A DNA stretch of 64,000 nucleotides from Citrifermentans bemidjiense Bem (GCF_000020725.1 NC_011146.1:1177501-1241500); one strand, 5' to 3'. Numbered from the stretch's first letter, positions 1 through 12,681 are shown. Notes: a model not told the origin generated them from the letters alone. Translations and numbers: made by a program.

Positions 1-84
1 GGAGTTAGTTGTCAATTGACTTGTCAGTTGTCGATTGCTTCTGGGGTATGCATAGCAGCATTGATCGATTTACAGTTTTTTTAT
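1..84 (+). other. 16S-23S internal spacer, 3' end
   Basis: This stretch lies immediately upstream of the 23S start and must be the tail of the rRNA spacer. It is AT-rich and contains overlapping copies of GTCAATTGAC/TTGTCAGTTGTC-type sequence that can fold locally. No tRNA can be recognised in the part that is present; tRNA genes of this operon, if any, lie outside the window. Confidence 0.6.
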
Positions 85-3042
<2,958 letters not shown>

Positions 3043-3176
3043 AAAAAATTCTTAGAGAGGGGGGTGGGACTCCCACCCCCCGATCATAAACTGCTAGCAA
3101 CCAAAACCTACAAATCACGAAGATGCAATTGTGGAGAAATATATTGCGAGAGCCGTAAAGGTTTGAGCTAAGAGTT

Positions 3177-3294
<118 letters not shown>

Positions 3295-3301
3295 ATTTAA
3301 T

Positions 3302-3338
3302 AAAAAAGCCCCGTCAGAATATCCTGACGGGGCTTTTT
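3302..3338 (+). terminator. Rho-independent terminator of the rRNA operon
   Basis: A ten-base-pair GC-rich stem (GCCCCGTCAG / CTGACGGGGC) with a six-base loop is flanked by A6 and T5. It lies eight bases after 5S and ends the operon. Confidence 0.95.
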
Positions 3339-3516
3339 GCTGTCAACTCCCGCAATGCCATGACACTACTCACCGCCGATCCCTCCCCAGCAAGTCTCGG
3401 AACAGCACAAGCCTCTCTGTTTAGCATTGCAACTTTCACATAATTGCCCTGGTCTGAAGATTGGTTTCCACTTATAATTGAATCTGCCCATTCTAAGCTA
3501 AAGGCAGGTATGCACT

Positions 3517-3753
3517 ATGAGGAGAGCCCCAGGATTCTTCCGACAGCCAGAGTTTCAGATATTTCTCTTCTGTCTCATATTCTCTCTGTTCAACTGGCCA
3601 TTCCTGGCAGTGGCCAGCAACAGTGGCTTTAAGAGACTGTTTATCTATCTCTATGGGCTCTGGTCTCTTTTGATACTCTCGTTGTTTTTCCTGCAAAAGA
3701 GTATCCGCGCCAAAAATACCAAAGGTGCTGACACTCGCAAGGGAGGTGGCTAG
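3517..3753 (+). CDS. Small two-helix membrane protein preceding a symporter-kinase fusion
   Basis: A 78-residue protein with two hydrophobic segments, about residues 13-31 (FLFCLIFSLFNWPFLAVA) and 40-60 (LFIYLYGLWSLLILSLFFL), and a basic, glycine-rich tail. It ends two bases before the start of the symporter-like sensor kinase, so the two are very likely co-transcribed and possibly translationally coupled. The size and two-helix layout resemble the small accessory subunits (DUF4212/DUF485 type) encoded next to sodium:solute symporters, but I do not recognise a specific family. Inference: it associates with the SSS domain of the kinase. The start ATG has only a weak ribosome site (GGCAGGT). 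Confidence 0.6.
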   Translation: MRRAPGFFRQPEFQIFLFCLIFSLFNWPFLAVASNSGFKRLFIYLYGLWSLLILSLFFLQKSIRAKNTKGADTRKGGG

Positions 3754-3754
3754 T

Positions 3755-6700
3755 ATGCTTACTCCCTTTAGCCTCATCGTCGTGTGCAGCCTCTATATGG
3801 TCGCCTTGGTCGTTGTCGCCCTCTGGGGCGAACGTAGGGCCGCCGCCGGCAAAGACCTCTGCAACAACCCCCTCGTCTACGCGCTGTCACTGACCGTGTT
3901 CCACACCGCCTGGACTTTCTATGGCAGCGTCGGAAAAGCTGCTTCCATGGGCATGATCTTTCTCACCGTATATGTCGGGGCCACGCTTTCTGTCATGTTG
4001 TGGTGGCTGATCCTGCGGAAGATGGTGAGGATAAAGAATATCTACCGGATCACCAGCATCGCAGATTTCATCTCTCTTCGTTACAGCAAGTCAACTGCTC
4101 TAGCTGCCTTGGTGACTATCATCTGCATCTTCGGAGCAGTCCCGTATTTCTCCCTTCAGCTCAAAGCTATACTGGCGACCTTCGACCTTATCACCGGTTC
4201 CTCCGGCGCCTTCTGGAAGCACCTTAACATCGGGCTCTTTATCTGCGCTTTCGTCATCTTGTTCACCATACTGGTCGGCGTGAGAAAGCTTGTGCCTACC
4301 GAACGCCACCAGGGAATGGTGGTTGCGATGACTGCTGCAAGTATAGTGAAGCTGGTTCCGTTCCTCGCAGTCGGAGCCTACGTAACCTACAGCATGTACG
4401 GAGGCTTCGACGATGTATTCAGTCGTTTTGCTCAAATACCGGCCAGCACCACCCTTACCTCAACACAGTGTACTCCCTCCTTTTACGCCTCCTGGACTAC
4501 TTACATGCTGCTTTCCACGTCGAGCGTGATGTTCCTGCCGCGACAATTTCACATGGCGGTAGTTGAGAACGTCGACGAGAAGCACATCCTGACCGCCATG
4601 TGGCTCTTCCCACTGTATATGCTGCTAATCAACCTCTTCGTCATGCCGGTAACGTTGGCCGGCCTTCTGGCTGGGTACCCGGCGCAGCAGGCAGACAATT
4701 TCATACTCATGCTGCCGCTTGCCAATGGGCAAGGGGTGTTGTCGCTGCTTGTGTTCCTGGGCGGATTCTCGGCAGCGACCGGATTGATCATCATCGGATC
4801 TATGACTATTGCTACCATGGCCACCAATCATCTGCTGTTACCGGTCATCGAGTCGGTGACATTCTTGCGCGGTCTCAAGCAGTATCTGCTTCAGTGCCGT
4901 TGGCTCACCGTCGCCCTGCTGGTCTTCGCCGGATATTGGTTCCAGGGAGTGGTGGGGGAATTCTTCATCTTGGTCGACATCGGCGTCCCTTCCTTTGCCG
5001 CTGTGCTGCAATTGGCTCCTGCAATAATCGGCGGGCTGTACTGGAGAAAAGGGAACCTGGCCGGAGCATTTCTCGGTATGGCAGCAGGTTTCCTGCTCTG
5101 GATGTACACATTGATATTGCCGGCCTTGGTGCAAGGCGGGTTGCTAAACCACGCCATATTGGGTGACGGCCTATGGGGAATAGGATGGCTCCGTCCGGAG
5201 CATCTTTTCTATGTAACCGGGTTGGACGCGGCAAGCCATTCCGTATTTTGGAGCATGTTCGTAAACGTTACCCTGTACATCTTCGGATCGTTGTTCTTTG
5301 CACAGGACCTTCAGGAGCGCAACACAGCCGAGAAGTTTGTTGGTGCGCTAGACATAGGCCCCACGCCCGGACCTTCAGGCATGGAGGCCGGAATCGATCT
5401 GGCAGCCAAGATGAAGGAGATAGAAGAGCTTTACAGTCAATACTTTCCTCCGGAGAAATCATCCGCGATGGCCGGAGCGTGTCTTTCGACCTTGAGGATG
5501 GAACGAAAGAGCAGGATCTCCGTGGCCGAGCTGGCCGAATTGTACAACGAGGCGCAGATCATACTGGCGAGTGCAATAGGCGCTGCGGCAGCACACAGGG
5601 CTTTCATAAAGAGCCGTGTCATTTCCGAGCAAGAGCAAAGCACCTTGAAGCAGGTCTATGCCGACATGATTGCCGAGCTGAAAATGGCCCCCTCCGATCT
5701 TAAGAGAAGGATCGACTACCACCGGGAACGGGAGCAACTGCTGAGCCTGCAAGCACAAGAGCTGGAAGAGAAGGTAAGGGAGCGGGACCAGGAAATAATG
5801 CAGCGGCGGATTGCCGAACAGGCACTCAGAGATTCGGAGCGGCGCTTGGCTGACATAATCGATTTCCTTCCCGATCCGACCTTTGTCGTCAATGCACAAG
5901 GAGCGGTCGTCATTTGGAACCGCGCCGCAGAGGAGTTCACCGGTGCCAAGGCCGAAGCTATGCTGGGTAAAGCCGGTAACGAGTGCGCCATCCCCTTCTA
6001 TGGAATGAGACGACCGCTGCTACTCGACATGGTGCTGGCCCCGTGGCGGGCTGAAGAGATCAAGCCGCTGTATGTGCGGCTCGTCGTCGAAGGGGGCAAA
6101 ATAATCGGCGAGGGCCCGGTAAAAAGCGCCTCTCGCCCCCACGCTTATACCATGGCAATGGCAGCACCTTTGTATGACTCTGAGGGGGAGGTGATTGCGG
6201 TGATCGAATCGGTACGGGATATCACCGAACTGAAGGAGGGAGAAGACGAGCTGAAGAGGCACCGCGCCCACCTAGAGGAGTTGGTTCGTGAGCGGACAAT
6301 GGAGCTGTTGGTAGCCAAGGAGCGGGCCGAGGTGGCAAACCAGGCGAAAAGCGCCTTCCTCTCCAGCATGAGCCACGAGCTGCGCACTCCCCTAAACGCC
6401 ATACTGGGGTACGCCCAGATCCTGAAGCGGCAGGACAACCTGACGGATGCACAACGGCAACAGCTCGAAATCGTGCGCGGCTGCGGCGAGCATCTGCTTT
6501 CGCTCATAAACGACGTCCTGGATATGGGTAAGATCGAGGCCCAGAAAATGGAACTTGCAGAACTCTCCTTTGATCTCTCCGCCCTACTGGGACAGGTGTT
6601 CAGCATCGCCAAGGTGAAGGCGGATGAGAAGGATCTGGGATTCAAGTACGAGGAACTGAATCGTTTGCCGCGGGCCGTGCGGGGGGACCAGCGTAAACTC

Positions 6701-7726
6701 AAGCAGATCTTGCTGAACCTGCTTTCCAACGCGGTGAAATACACGCACCGCGGCTGTGTAACTGTTCGTGTGCGTTACCACTCGAGCACCGGCGTATTCG
6801 CATGCGAGATAACGGATACCGGCACCGGGATCCCCAGGGACAAGCTCGGTATCATTTTCGAGCCGTTCGTACAGTTGGCGGATGGGGGACAGATCCGGGA
6901 GGGAACCGGCTTGGGGCTCTCGATCACCCGGCGCCTGGTGAGCCTGATGCATGGACAGGTCACGGTGGAGAGCGAACCCGGTGCAGGAAGCACCTTCAGG
7001 GTGGAACTGCCGCTGCCGACGGTGACGGAAGGCGAGATCTCCCGAGCGGCGGCCGGGCAGGCAATCTCCGGCTACCAGGGGGAGCGCAGGAGTATCCTCA
7101 TCGTCGATGACAATGTCACCAATGTCTCGATGCTGGTAGCCCTGCTGGAACCCTTGGGCTTTCAGATCAATACCGCGGAGAACGGGCGGGAAGCACTGAG
7201 TAAGGCAATGGAGCAAAAGCCCGATCTCGTGCTGCTGGACTTGGTCATGCCGGAGATGGACGGGCTGGATGCTGTCCGGGAAATGAGGCGGCACCGGGAA
7301 CTGGACTTGACCAGGATCATCGGGACCTCGGCGACGGTGACCGATAGCGTCCGCAGGAACATGTTTTTGCGGCAGTGCGACGACTTTATCGGCAAACCGG
7401 TTCCACTTGAACTGCTCCTGGACAGGATCGCTTTCCATTTGAATGTGAGATGGGAGGTGGCTGCGGCCAAAATAGCGGCGACAGAGCACGGCGAGAAACA
7501 GGAACGGGAGGAAGCGGTCGAGGCTCCTCCTTTTGCAGAGCTGAAGCAGCTTCACAAACTGGCGTTGATGGGGGACATGCAGGGAGTCCGATCCTGGGCC
7601 GACCGTCTTGAGGAGCAGGAGCCAAAATACAGCCGTTTTGCCGACATGTTGCGTGGCCTTGCCGGCGAGTTCAGGGTAAAGGCCATACTTGCGCTGGTGG
7701 AGCAGCAGATGAGAGAGTCGTCGTGA
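3755..7726 (+). CDS. CbrA-like hybrid sensor: sodium:solute symporter fused to PAS, histidine kinase and receiver
   Basis: A 1323-residue membrane sensor. Residues about 1-505 form an SLC5/SSS-type transporter with many hydrophobic helices. A helical linker follows (530-690), then a PAS domain from about 699, a HisKA domain with the H-box SHELRTP near residue 873, a HATPase with the N-box LLSNAVKYT near 987 and GTGLGLS, and a C-terminal receiver (about 1112-1235) with DD, phospho-acceptor D in LLDLVMPEMDG, T/S and K. The architecture is that of CbrA/PutP-type transporter kinases, which couple substrate binding or transport to phosphorylation; the substrate is unknown. An upstream GTG at 3725 is also open, but the ATG at 3755 follows a strong GGGAGGT, so it was chosen. 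A REP-like repeat and a second kinase gene follow. Confidence 0.93.
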   Translation: MLTPFSLIVVCSLYMVALVVVALWGERRAAAGKDLCNNPLVYALSLTVFHTAWTFYGSVGKAASMGMIFLTVYVGATLSVMLWWLILRKMVRIKNIYRITSIADFISLRYSKSTALAALVTIICIFGAVPYFSLQLKAILATFDLITGSSGAFWKHLNIGLFICAFVILFTILVGVRKLVPTERHQGMVVAMTAASIVKLVPFLAVGAYVTYSMYGGFDDVFSRFAQIPASTTLTSTQCTPSFYASWTTYMLLSTSSVMFLPRQFHMAVVENVDEKHILTAMWLFPLYMLLINLFVMPVTLAGLLAGYPAQQADNFILMLPLANGQGVLSLLVFLGGFSAATGLIIIGSMTIATMATNHLLLPVIESVTFLRGLKQYLLQCRWLTVALLVFAGYWFQGVVGEFFILVDIGVPSFAAVLQLAPAIIGGLYWRKGNLAGAFLGMAAGFLLWMYTLILPALVQGGLLNHAILGDGLWGIGWLRPEHLFYVTGLDAASHSVFWSMFVNVTLYIFGSLFFAQDLQERNTAEKFVGALDIGPTPGPSGMEAGIDLAAKMKEIEELYSQYFPPEKSSAMAGACLSTLRMERKSRISVAELAELYNEAQIILASAIGAAAAHRAFIKSRVISEQEQSTLKQVYADMIAELKMAPSDLKRRIDYHREREQLLSLQAQELEEKVRERDQEIMQRRIAEQALRDSERRLADIIDFLPDPTFVVNAQGAVVIWNRAAEEFTGAKAEAMLGKAGNECAIPFYGMRRPLLLDMVLAPWRAEEIKPLYVRLVVEGGKIIGEGPVKSASRPHAYTMAMAAPLYDSEGEVIAVIESVRDITELKEGEDELKRHRAHLEELVRERTMELLVAKERAEVANQAKSAFLSSMSHELRTPLNAILGYAQILKRQDNLTDAQRQQLEIVRGCGEHLLSLINDVLDMGKIEAQKMELAELSFDLSALLGQVFSIAKVKADEKDLGFKYEELNRLPRAVRGDQRKLKQILLNLLSNAVKYTHRGCVTVRVRYHSSTGVFACEITDTGTGIPRDKLGIIFEPFVQLADGGQIREGTGLGLSITRRLVSLMHGQVTVESEPGAGSTFRVELPLPTVTEGEISRAAAGQAISGYQGERRSILIVDDNVTNVSMLVALLEPLGFQINTAENGREALSKAMEQKPDLVLLDLVMPEMDGLDAVREMRRHRELDLTRIIGTSATVTDSVRRNMFLRQCDDFIGKPVPLELLLDRIAFHLNVRWEVAAAKIAATEHGEKQEREEAVEAPPFAELKQLHKLALMGDMQGVRSWADRLEEQEPKYSRFADMLRGLAGEFRVKAILALVEQQMRESS

Positions 7727-7737
7727 GCCCGCAAAAA

Positions 7738-7790
7738 GGGGACAGGCACCTGCGGAGAAAGGGGGACAGGCACCTGCGGAGCCAGTCCCC
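7738..7790 (+). repeat. REP-like palindromic repeat, duplicated arm
   Basis: GGGGACAGGCACCTGCGGAG occurs twice in direct orientation (7738-7757 and 7762-7781). The second copy runs into CCAGTCCCC, so GGGGACAGGC and GCCAGTCCCC form a hairpin with one mismatch. A related hairpin is at 45701-45742. It looks like a dispersed intergenic element rather than a simple terminator, since no T-run follows. Confidence 0.7.
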
Positions 7791-7826
7791 GGGGATATCG
7801 GCGAAAACCTTTGCCGGAGAAAAGAT

Positions 7827-9152
7827 ATGAACGCCATCATCGCACAGCCAAAAGATCACGCGGCCGCCATCCTGGTTATAGACGACGACGCCAACAACCT
7901 CGCCATCGTTTCCTCTTTGTTGCAGGAGTACAGCTATACCATCTATGTGGCGGAGGATGGCGAGAGCGGCATCAGGCGGGCGCTTTTAACCCGGCCCGAT
8001 CTGATCCTGCTGGATGTGCTCATGCCTGGCATCGACGGTTTCGAAACCTGCCAGAGGCTCAAGGCCGTGGAAGCGACTCGCGACATCCCGGTTATCTTCA
8101 TGACTGCGCTGGCGGAGATGGACCAGAAGGTAAGGGGATTCGACGCCGGGGCTGTGGACTACATAATCAAGCCTCTTCAGCGCGAGGAAGTCCTGGCCCG
8201 CGTGGGGGTGCATATCCACCTTCGTCACCTGGCAAAGGAACTGCAGGAAACCAACGCGTCGCTTGAGAAGCGGGTTGAGGACCGCACGGCGAGCCTTGCC
8301 AGCACAAACGATGAGTTGCAGAAGGAAATCGCGGAAAGGAAGCTGGCAGAAGAGGCACTTGCCATTAAGCAGGAGCAGTTGGAGGCATTGAACCTGAGTC
8401 TGGAGCAACGAGTGATTGAGGAAGTGGAAAAAAATCTTCAGAAGGACCGTCTGTTGTTCCAGAATACGCGGTTGGCAGCGATGGGTGAGCTCTTGAACAA
8501 CATTGCACATCAGTGGCGCCAGCCGCTTAACAAGATCGCGTTATTGATCCAGGGCTGCCTGTATGAGTCCAATGAAGGGAAACTGGAACACGAATCTTTT
8601 AAAAGCTGTGTGAATAGATGCATGGAGCATATCACCTATCTGTCGAATACCATCAACTCATTCCAAAGCTTCTTCATGCCTGAGGGTGAGCCTGGTAAAT
8701 TCGACCCTTGTGAAACAGTGGAGAAGTCGCTGGCATTAGTCCGGAGCAGCTACGAGGAAAATGGCATCTCCGTCAGGATCATGAACAATGGGTCAGTGCC
8801 GATGATGGGGTTTCGCAACGCATTTTCTCAGGCTGTTTTGAGCATACTCAACAACGCCCAGCAGGTGTTGCTGGAACGCGGCACGCCGCAACGGTTGATC
8901 GAGGTGGAGTGCCTGTACCGAGACGGCAAAAATATCGTCACGATCAGCGACAACGGCGGCGGGATCGACGAAAAGATAATTGGAAAGATTTTCGATCCTT
9001 ATTTCACCACCAAGTTCAAAGCACAAGGGACCGGCTTAGGGCTTTACATGGCCAAAATGATCATCGAAAAGAACATGGGGGGCAGACTTTCCGCACGCAA
9101 CACACAGGCAGGAGCCGAGTTCACCATCGAACTTCCATTACCGGACAGCTGA
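7827..9152 (+). CDS. Receiver-histidine kinase (REC-coiled coil-HATPase)
   Basis: A 441-residue soluble two-component protein. An N-terminal receiver (about 14-127; LVIDDD, phospho-acceptor D in LLDVLMPGIDG, T in FMTAL, K in IIKP) is joined through a coiled coil (about 130-215) to a histidine kinase. Its H-box has the HQWRQPL form near residue 227, followed by a HATPase with DNGGGID and GTGLGLYMAK. Kinases with HQWRQP boxes are common in deltaproteobacteria. It lies 100 bp after the symporter kinase, so it may relay or tune that sensor's phosphorylation, but an independent input is possible. A hairpin at 9194-9228 follows the stop codon. Confidence 0.92.
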   Translation: MNAIIAQPKDHAAAILVIDDDANNLAIVSSLLQEYSYTIYVAEDGESGIRRALLTRPDLILLDVLMPGIDGFETCQRLKAVEATRDIPVIFMTALAEMDQKVRGFDAGAVDYIIKPLQREEVLARVGVHIHLRHLAKELQETNASLEKRVEDRTASLASTNDELQKEIAERKLAEEALAIKQEQLEALNLSLEQRVIEEVEKNLQKDRLLFQNTRLAAMGELLNNIAHQWRQPLNKIALLIQGCLYESNEGKLEHESFKSCVNRCMEHITYLSNTINSFQSFFMPEGEPGKFDPCETVEKSLALVRSSYEENGISVRIMNNGSVPMMGFRNAFSQAVLSILNNAQQVLLERGTPQRLIEVECLYRDGKNIVTISDNGGGIDEKIIGKIFDPYFTTKFKAQGTGLGLYMAKMIIEKNMGGRLSARNTQAGAEFTIELPLPDS

Positions 9153-9193
9153 AAGCACCCGCGCGTTTAATGGCGGCAATGCTTGTGGCAAAG

Positions 9194-9228
9194 AAAAACC
9201 CCGCATCCGGCAAGGAGGCGGGGTTTTT
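9194..9228. terminator. Bidirectional terminator between a kinase gene and lon
   Basis: AAAAACCCCGC and GCGGGGTTTTT form an 11-bp stem with a 13-base loop. Poly-A on the left and poly-T on the right let it act for both convergent genes. Confidence 0.9.
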
Positions 9229-9250
9229 AGTGCGGGGTAGAAAAGGGCGG

Positions 9251-11653
9251 TTACTTCGAAGCGAAGGCGACCTTGTACACGTCCTTATACTCCCTGGCGA
9301 AGTGGACCTCCAACCCCTCCTTGAGGTAGTCGGGAAGTTCCGCGAAATCCTTCTTGTTCGCTTCCGGGAAGATCAGCACCTTCAGCCCGGCGCGCCGCGC
9401 CGCTATGGTCTTTTCCTTCACCCCGCCGATGGGGAGCACCCGCCCGGTCAGGGTCAGCTCTCCCGTCATGCCGAGCTTCTTCCTTACTGGCCTTCCCTGC
9501 ATCATGGATATCAGCGCCGTCGCCATGGTGACCCCTGCGGAAGGGCCGTCCTTGGGGGTGGCGCCGGCGGGGACGTGCAGATGCACGAAGTGCGTATCGA
9601 AGTAATCCTCCGCCGCACCGTACTCCTTGAGATGCGCCATGACGAAAGAATAAGCGATCTCGGAGCTCTCGATCATGACGTTGCCCAACTGCCCCGTCTG
9701 CCTGAACCCCTTGCTCTTGCTCGCCATCGCCGTCGCCTCGATGGGGAGGGTGGCCCCTCCCATGCTGGTCCAGGCGAGCCCGGTGACGACCCCCGGGACC
9801 CCCTCGAAGATCTCTTCGGTGCTGAACACCGGCTGACCCAGGTATCCCGGAAGGTCTTTCCCGGTGACGACGACTGGCTCGCTGCGCCCGGTCGCGAACT
9901 CCTTGGCTGCCTTGCGCATCAGCTTCTTGATGCGGTTTTCCAGTGTGCGCACGCCCGCCTCGCGCGCCCAACCGTCGATGAGCGCCGCCAGCGCCTCCTT
10001 CCTGATGGTCACCTGCCCGTTCTTGAGCCCGTGGTTCTTGAGCGCCTTGGGGATCAGGTAGCGCCTGGCTATCTCCATCTTCTCCTCCAGCACGTAGCCG
10101 GAGAGCCGGATCACCTCCATCCGGTCCAGAAGCGGCGCCGGGATGGTGTCCAACTGGTTGGCCGTGGCGATGAAAAGGACGTTGGAAAGGTCGAAGGGGA
10201 CGTCCAGGTAGTGGTCGCGGAAGGATCCGTTTTGCTCGGGGTCCAGCACCTCTAGGAGGGCGGACGCGGGATCCCCCTGGAAGGAGGCCCCGATCTTGTC
10301 GATCTCGTCCAGCATCAGCACGGGGTTGGACGACCCGGCGCTCTTCATCGCCTGCACGAACTTGCCGGGCATGGCGCCGATGTAGGTACGGCGGTGCCCC
10401 TTGATCTCCGCCTCGTCACGCATCCCTCCCAGGGAGAAGCGGTAGAAGGTCCGCCCCAGGGCATCGGCGATGCTCTTGCCGATGGAGGTCTTGCCGACCC
10501 CCGGGGGGCCGACCAGGCAGAGGATGGAGCCGGAGATGTCCCCCTTCATCTTTCCCACCGCGATGAACTCGGTGATGCGGTCCTTCACGTCGTTCAACCC
10601 GTGATGATCGCGGTCCAGAATCCTGCGGGCCTTGTCGATATTGTAGGAATCCTTGCTGTACTTCCCCCAGGGAAGGATGGTCAGCCAGTCGAGGTAGTTC
10701 CGCGTCACGTGGTATTCGGCGGAGGCGGGCTCCAGCAGCTTGAATTTTTCCAGCTCGTCGGTCACCGCCCGCTGCGCCTCGGGGTTCAGCTTCAACTGCT
10801 TGAGCCGCTCCTCGAATTTCTCGACCTCCGCGGTCTTTCCTTCCTTTTCCAGCCCCAGTTCCTTCTTGATCGCCTTCAACTGCTCCCTAAGGAAGAACTC
10901 CCGCTGCTGCTGGCTGATCTTCTCCTCGATCTGCTTGGTGATCTTGGTCTGCAGCCTGGAGACCTCCAACTCCTTCTTGAGCAGGTTCAGCACCATGTCG
11001 ATCCGTTTGCGGACGTCGAAGGTCTCCAGCACCTGCTGCAGTTCCTGCCCGTCGGCCGAGGTGAGGCTGGCGGCGAAATCGGACAGCCTGCCGGGGTCGT
11101 CCAGGCTGGAGCGCCCCAGGAACAGCTTGATCTCCTCCGAGTAGAGCGGGTTGATCTGGACCAGTTCCTTCAGGGTGCTGATGACCGCCATCGAGTACGC
11201 CTTGAGCTCGGGGTTCACCGATAGCTCCGTGCCGTACTGGTAGGCTACGTTGGCAAAGAGAACGCCGGAGTTGTCGTCCAACTCCCGGATGGAAAAGCGG
11301 TCCAGCGTGTTGACGAGGAACTGCACGCCGTCTTCGTCGGCCTGCATGATCTTCACGATCTTTCCCGCCACCCCCACGCCGTGCAGGTTGGCCGGCCCAT
11401 CCGGCTTCTCCGGGTCTTTCACCAGCGCAAGGCCTATGGCGCGCGCCGGGGTCTCCATGGTCCGCTTCACTGCCTGCACCTGTTGCGGGTCTTGAACGGC
11501 CATCGGGATCAGCATGTTCGGGAATGCCGGCCGCGGCCGCAGCGGTATGATCGGCAGCCCGGCCGGGAGTACTTCTGAGGCAAGCACCAGCCCGCTGCTT
11601 TCGGTGTTGTCGTCGGTTTCTGCTTCCAGTACCTCTATATTTTTCTGGCTCAT
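9251..11653 (-). CDS. lon: ATP-dependent protease Lon
   Basis: Lon degrades misfolded and regulatory proteins in the cytoplasm. The 800-residue protein has the N-terminal substrate-binding domain (about 25-220), a helical linker with coiled coil, an AAA+ module with Walker A GPPGVGKT near residue 382 and Walker B VLMLDEIDKIG, and the C-terminal serine-lysine protease domain with catalytic Ser in KDGPSAG near 705 and catalytic Lys in GGVKEKTIAARRAG. A longer open frame begins at 11701, but the ATG at 11653 has a TAGGAG ribosome site nine bases upstream, and the product then starts in typical fashion just before the Lon N domain. Single-gene unit with its own promoter candidate and a shared terminator. 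Confidence 0.97.
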   Translation of the reverse strand: MSQKNIEVLEAETDDNTESSGLVLASEVLPAGLPIIPLRPRPAFPNMLIPMAVQDPQQVQAVKRTMETPARAIGLALVKDPEKPDGPANLHGVGVAGKIVKIMQADEDGVQFLVNTLDRFSIRELDDNSGVLFANVAYQYGTELSVNPELKAYSMAVISTLKELVQINPLYSEEIKLFLGRSSLDDPGRLSDFAASLTSADGQELQQVLETFDVRKRIDMVLNLLKKELEVSRLQTKITKQIEEKISQQQREFFLREQLKAIKKELGLEKEGKTAEVEKFEERLKQLKLNPEAQRAVTDELEKFKLLEPASAEYHVTRNYLDWLTILPWGKYSKDSYNIDKARRILDRDHHGLNDVKDRITEFIAVGKMKGDISGSILCLVGPPGVGKTSIGKSIADALGRTFYRFSLGGMRDEAEIKGHRRTYIGAMPGKFVQAMKSAGSSNPVLMLDEIDKIGASFQGDPASALLEVLDPEQNGSFRDHYLDVPFDLSNVLFIATANQLDTIPAPLLDRMEVIRLSGYVLEEKMEIARRYLIPKALKNHGLKNGQVTIRKEALAALIDGWAREAGVRTLENRIKKLMRKAAKEFATGRSEPVVVTGKDLPGYLGQPVFSTEEIFEGVPGVVTGLAWTSMGGATLPIEATAMASKSKGFRQTGQLGNVMIESSEIAYSFVMAHLKEYGAAEDYFDTHFVHLHVPAGATPKDGPSAGVTMATALISMMQGRPVRKKLGMTGELTLTGRVLPIGGVKEKTIAARRAGLKVLIFPEANKKDFAELPDYLKEGLEVHFAREYKDVYKVAFASK

Positions 11654-11682
11654 GATGACACTCCTAGCGGATGATTTATTAA

Positions 11683-11711
11683 AAGCTAAGCATCGCGGCA
11701 CGAGCTGTCAA
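11683..11711 (-). promoter_or_regulatory. Candidate sigma-70 promoter of lon
   Basis: On the minus strand TTGACA is followed after 17 bases by TAGCTT, about 30 bases before the lon start codon. The -35 box is perfect; the -10 box is weak. No sigma-32 consensus (CTTGAA/CCCCAT) is visible. Confidence 0.4.
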
Positions 11712-11969
11712 CCGTGCTGCCGCTACAAATTGCGGCTGCCGTCCCAACTGCGGAGAATGCCGCCGCCGGTTTTGAATGGCGGGTGCAATAGGCCGCTTAG
11801 AGAAGTAAGGCAACGTAAAGGTGACATAGCCGACGGTAAAGAATAAGAGCCAGTGAAGATAACGGCGCGGCGCCGGTTGATATTTTCATTCGATGCTGTA
11901 CACCAATACAGGTGTCTCGCCGGCACTGACAACAAAACGACATCTGCTCACAGCAGGGAAGGAGAGAAG

Positions 11970-12650
11970 ATGAAAATACTGATGGTACTGACCTCGCATG
12001 ACAAGCTCGGCAATACCGGTGAGCAGACAGGTTTCTGGCTCGAAGAGTTCGTCGCTCCTTACTATGTCTTTAGGGATGCTGGAGCCAGATTGACCATTGC
12101 TTCGACAAAAGGAGGGAAGCCTCCCATCGATCCTAAGAGTGATCTCCCAGAAAACCAGACAGAGGGGACCAGGCGCTTTGCCAAGGATCAGGCCGCTCAG
12201 GCTGAACTTGCCAACAGTATCAGTCTTAGCGCCGTTTCCGCCGAAGAGTACGACGCCGTATTTTATCCCGGCGGGCACGGTCCCCTGTGGGATCTCGCCG
12301 TCAACCCCACCTCGATCTCCTTGATCGAGAAATTTGCCAGATCCGGGAAACCGGTGGCCGCGGTCTGCCATGCCCCGGCTGTGCTGGCGGATGTAAGGGG
12401 TGGGGATGGCGAGTACCTGGTGAAGAACAAACGGGTGACCGGGTTCACCAACTCCGAGGAACGGGCGGTCGGACTGACCGAGGTGGTCCCCTTTCTCCTG
12501 GAGGACCGGCTGAAGGATCGGGGGGCCCTCTTTGGCAGCGGCGCGGATTGGCAGCCGTATGTGCAGGTGGACGGCAAGTTGGTCACCGGACAGAATCCGG
12601 CATCGTCCGCGCCCGCAGCCCAGGCCCTGCTCCAACTGTTGCAGAGCTGA
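11970..12650 (+). CDS. DJ-1/PfpI-family (type 1 glutamine amidotransferase-like) protein
   Basis: A 226-residue protein of the DJ-1/PfpI superfamily, closest in pattern to the Hsp31/YDR533C-like members that act as glutathione-independent glyoxalases or chaperones. The nucleophile-elbow Cys is in AVCHAPAVL with the following His, and the family features GGHGPLWDL and TGQNPASSAPAA are present. The ATG at 11970 is preceded by GGAAGGAGAG and is favoured over an in-frame upstream codon at 11853. It lies 31 bp before a pirin gene on the same strand, suggesting a small stress-related operon. Catalytic activity cannot be decided from sequence. Confidence 0.85.
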   Translation: MKILMVLTSHDKLGNTGEQTGFWLEEFVAPYYVFRDAGARLTIASTKGGKPPIDPKSDLPENQTEGTRRFAKDQAAQAELANSISLSAVSAEEYDAVFYPGGHGPLWDLAVNPTSISLIEKFARSGKPVAAVCHAPAVLADVRGGDGEYLVKNKRVTGFTNSEERAVGLTEVVPFLLEDRLKDRGALFGSGADWQPYVQVDGKLVTGQNPASSAPAAQALLQLLQS

Positions 12651-12681
12651 ACCGTGAGCGTTGCGGTAAACGGAGGAACTA

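Noticed and set aside
10394-11224. Open frame of 276 codons on the plus strand
   Set aside because: It is antisense to lon; composition (Leu/Gly/Val/Asp-rich) is the mirror of the lon codons and there is no ribosome site.
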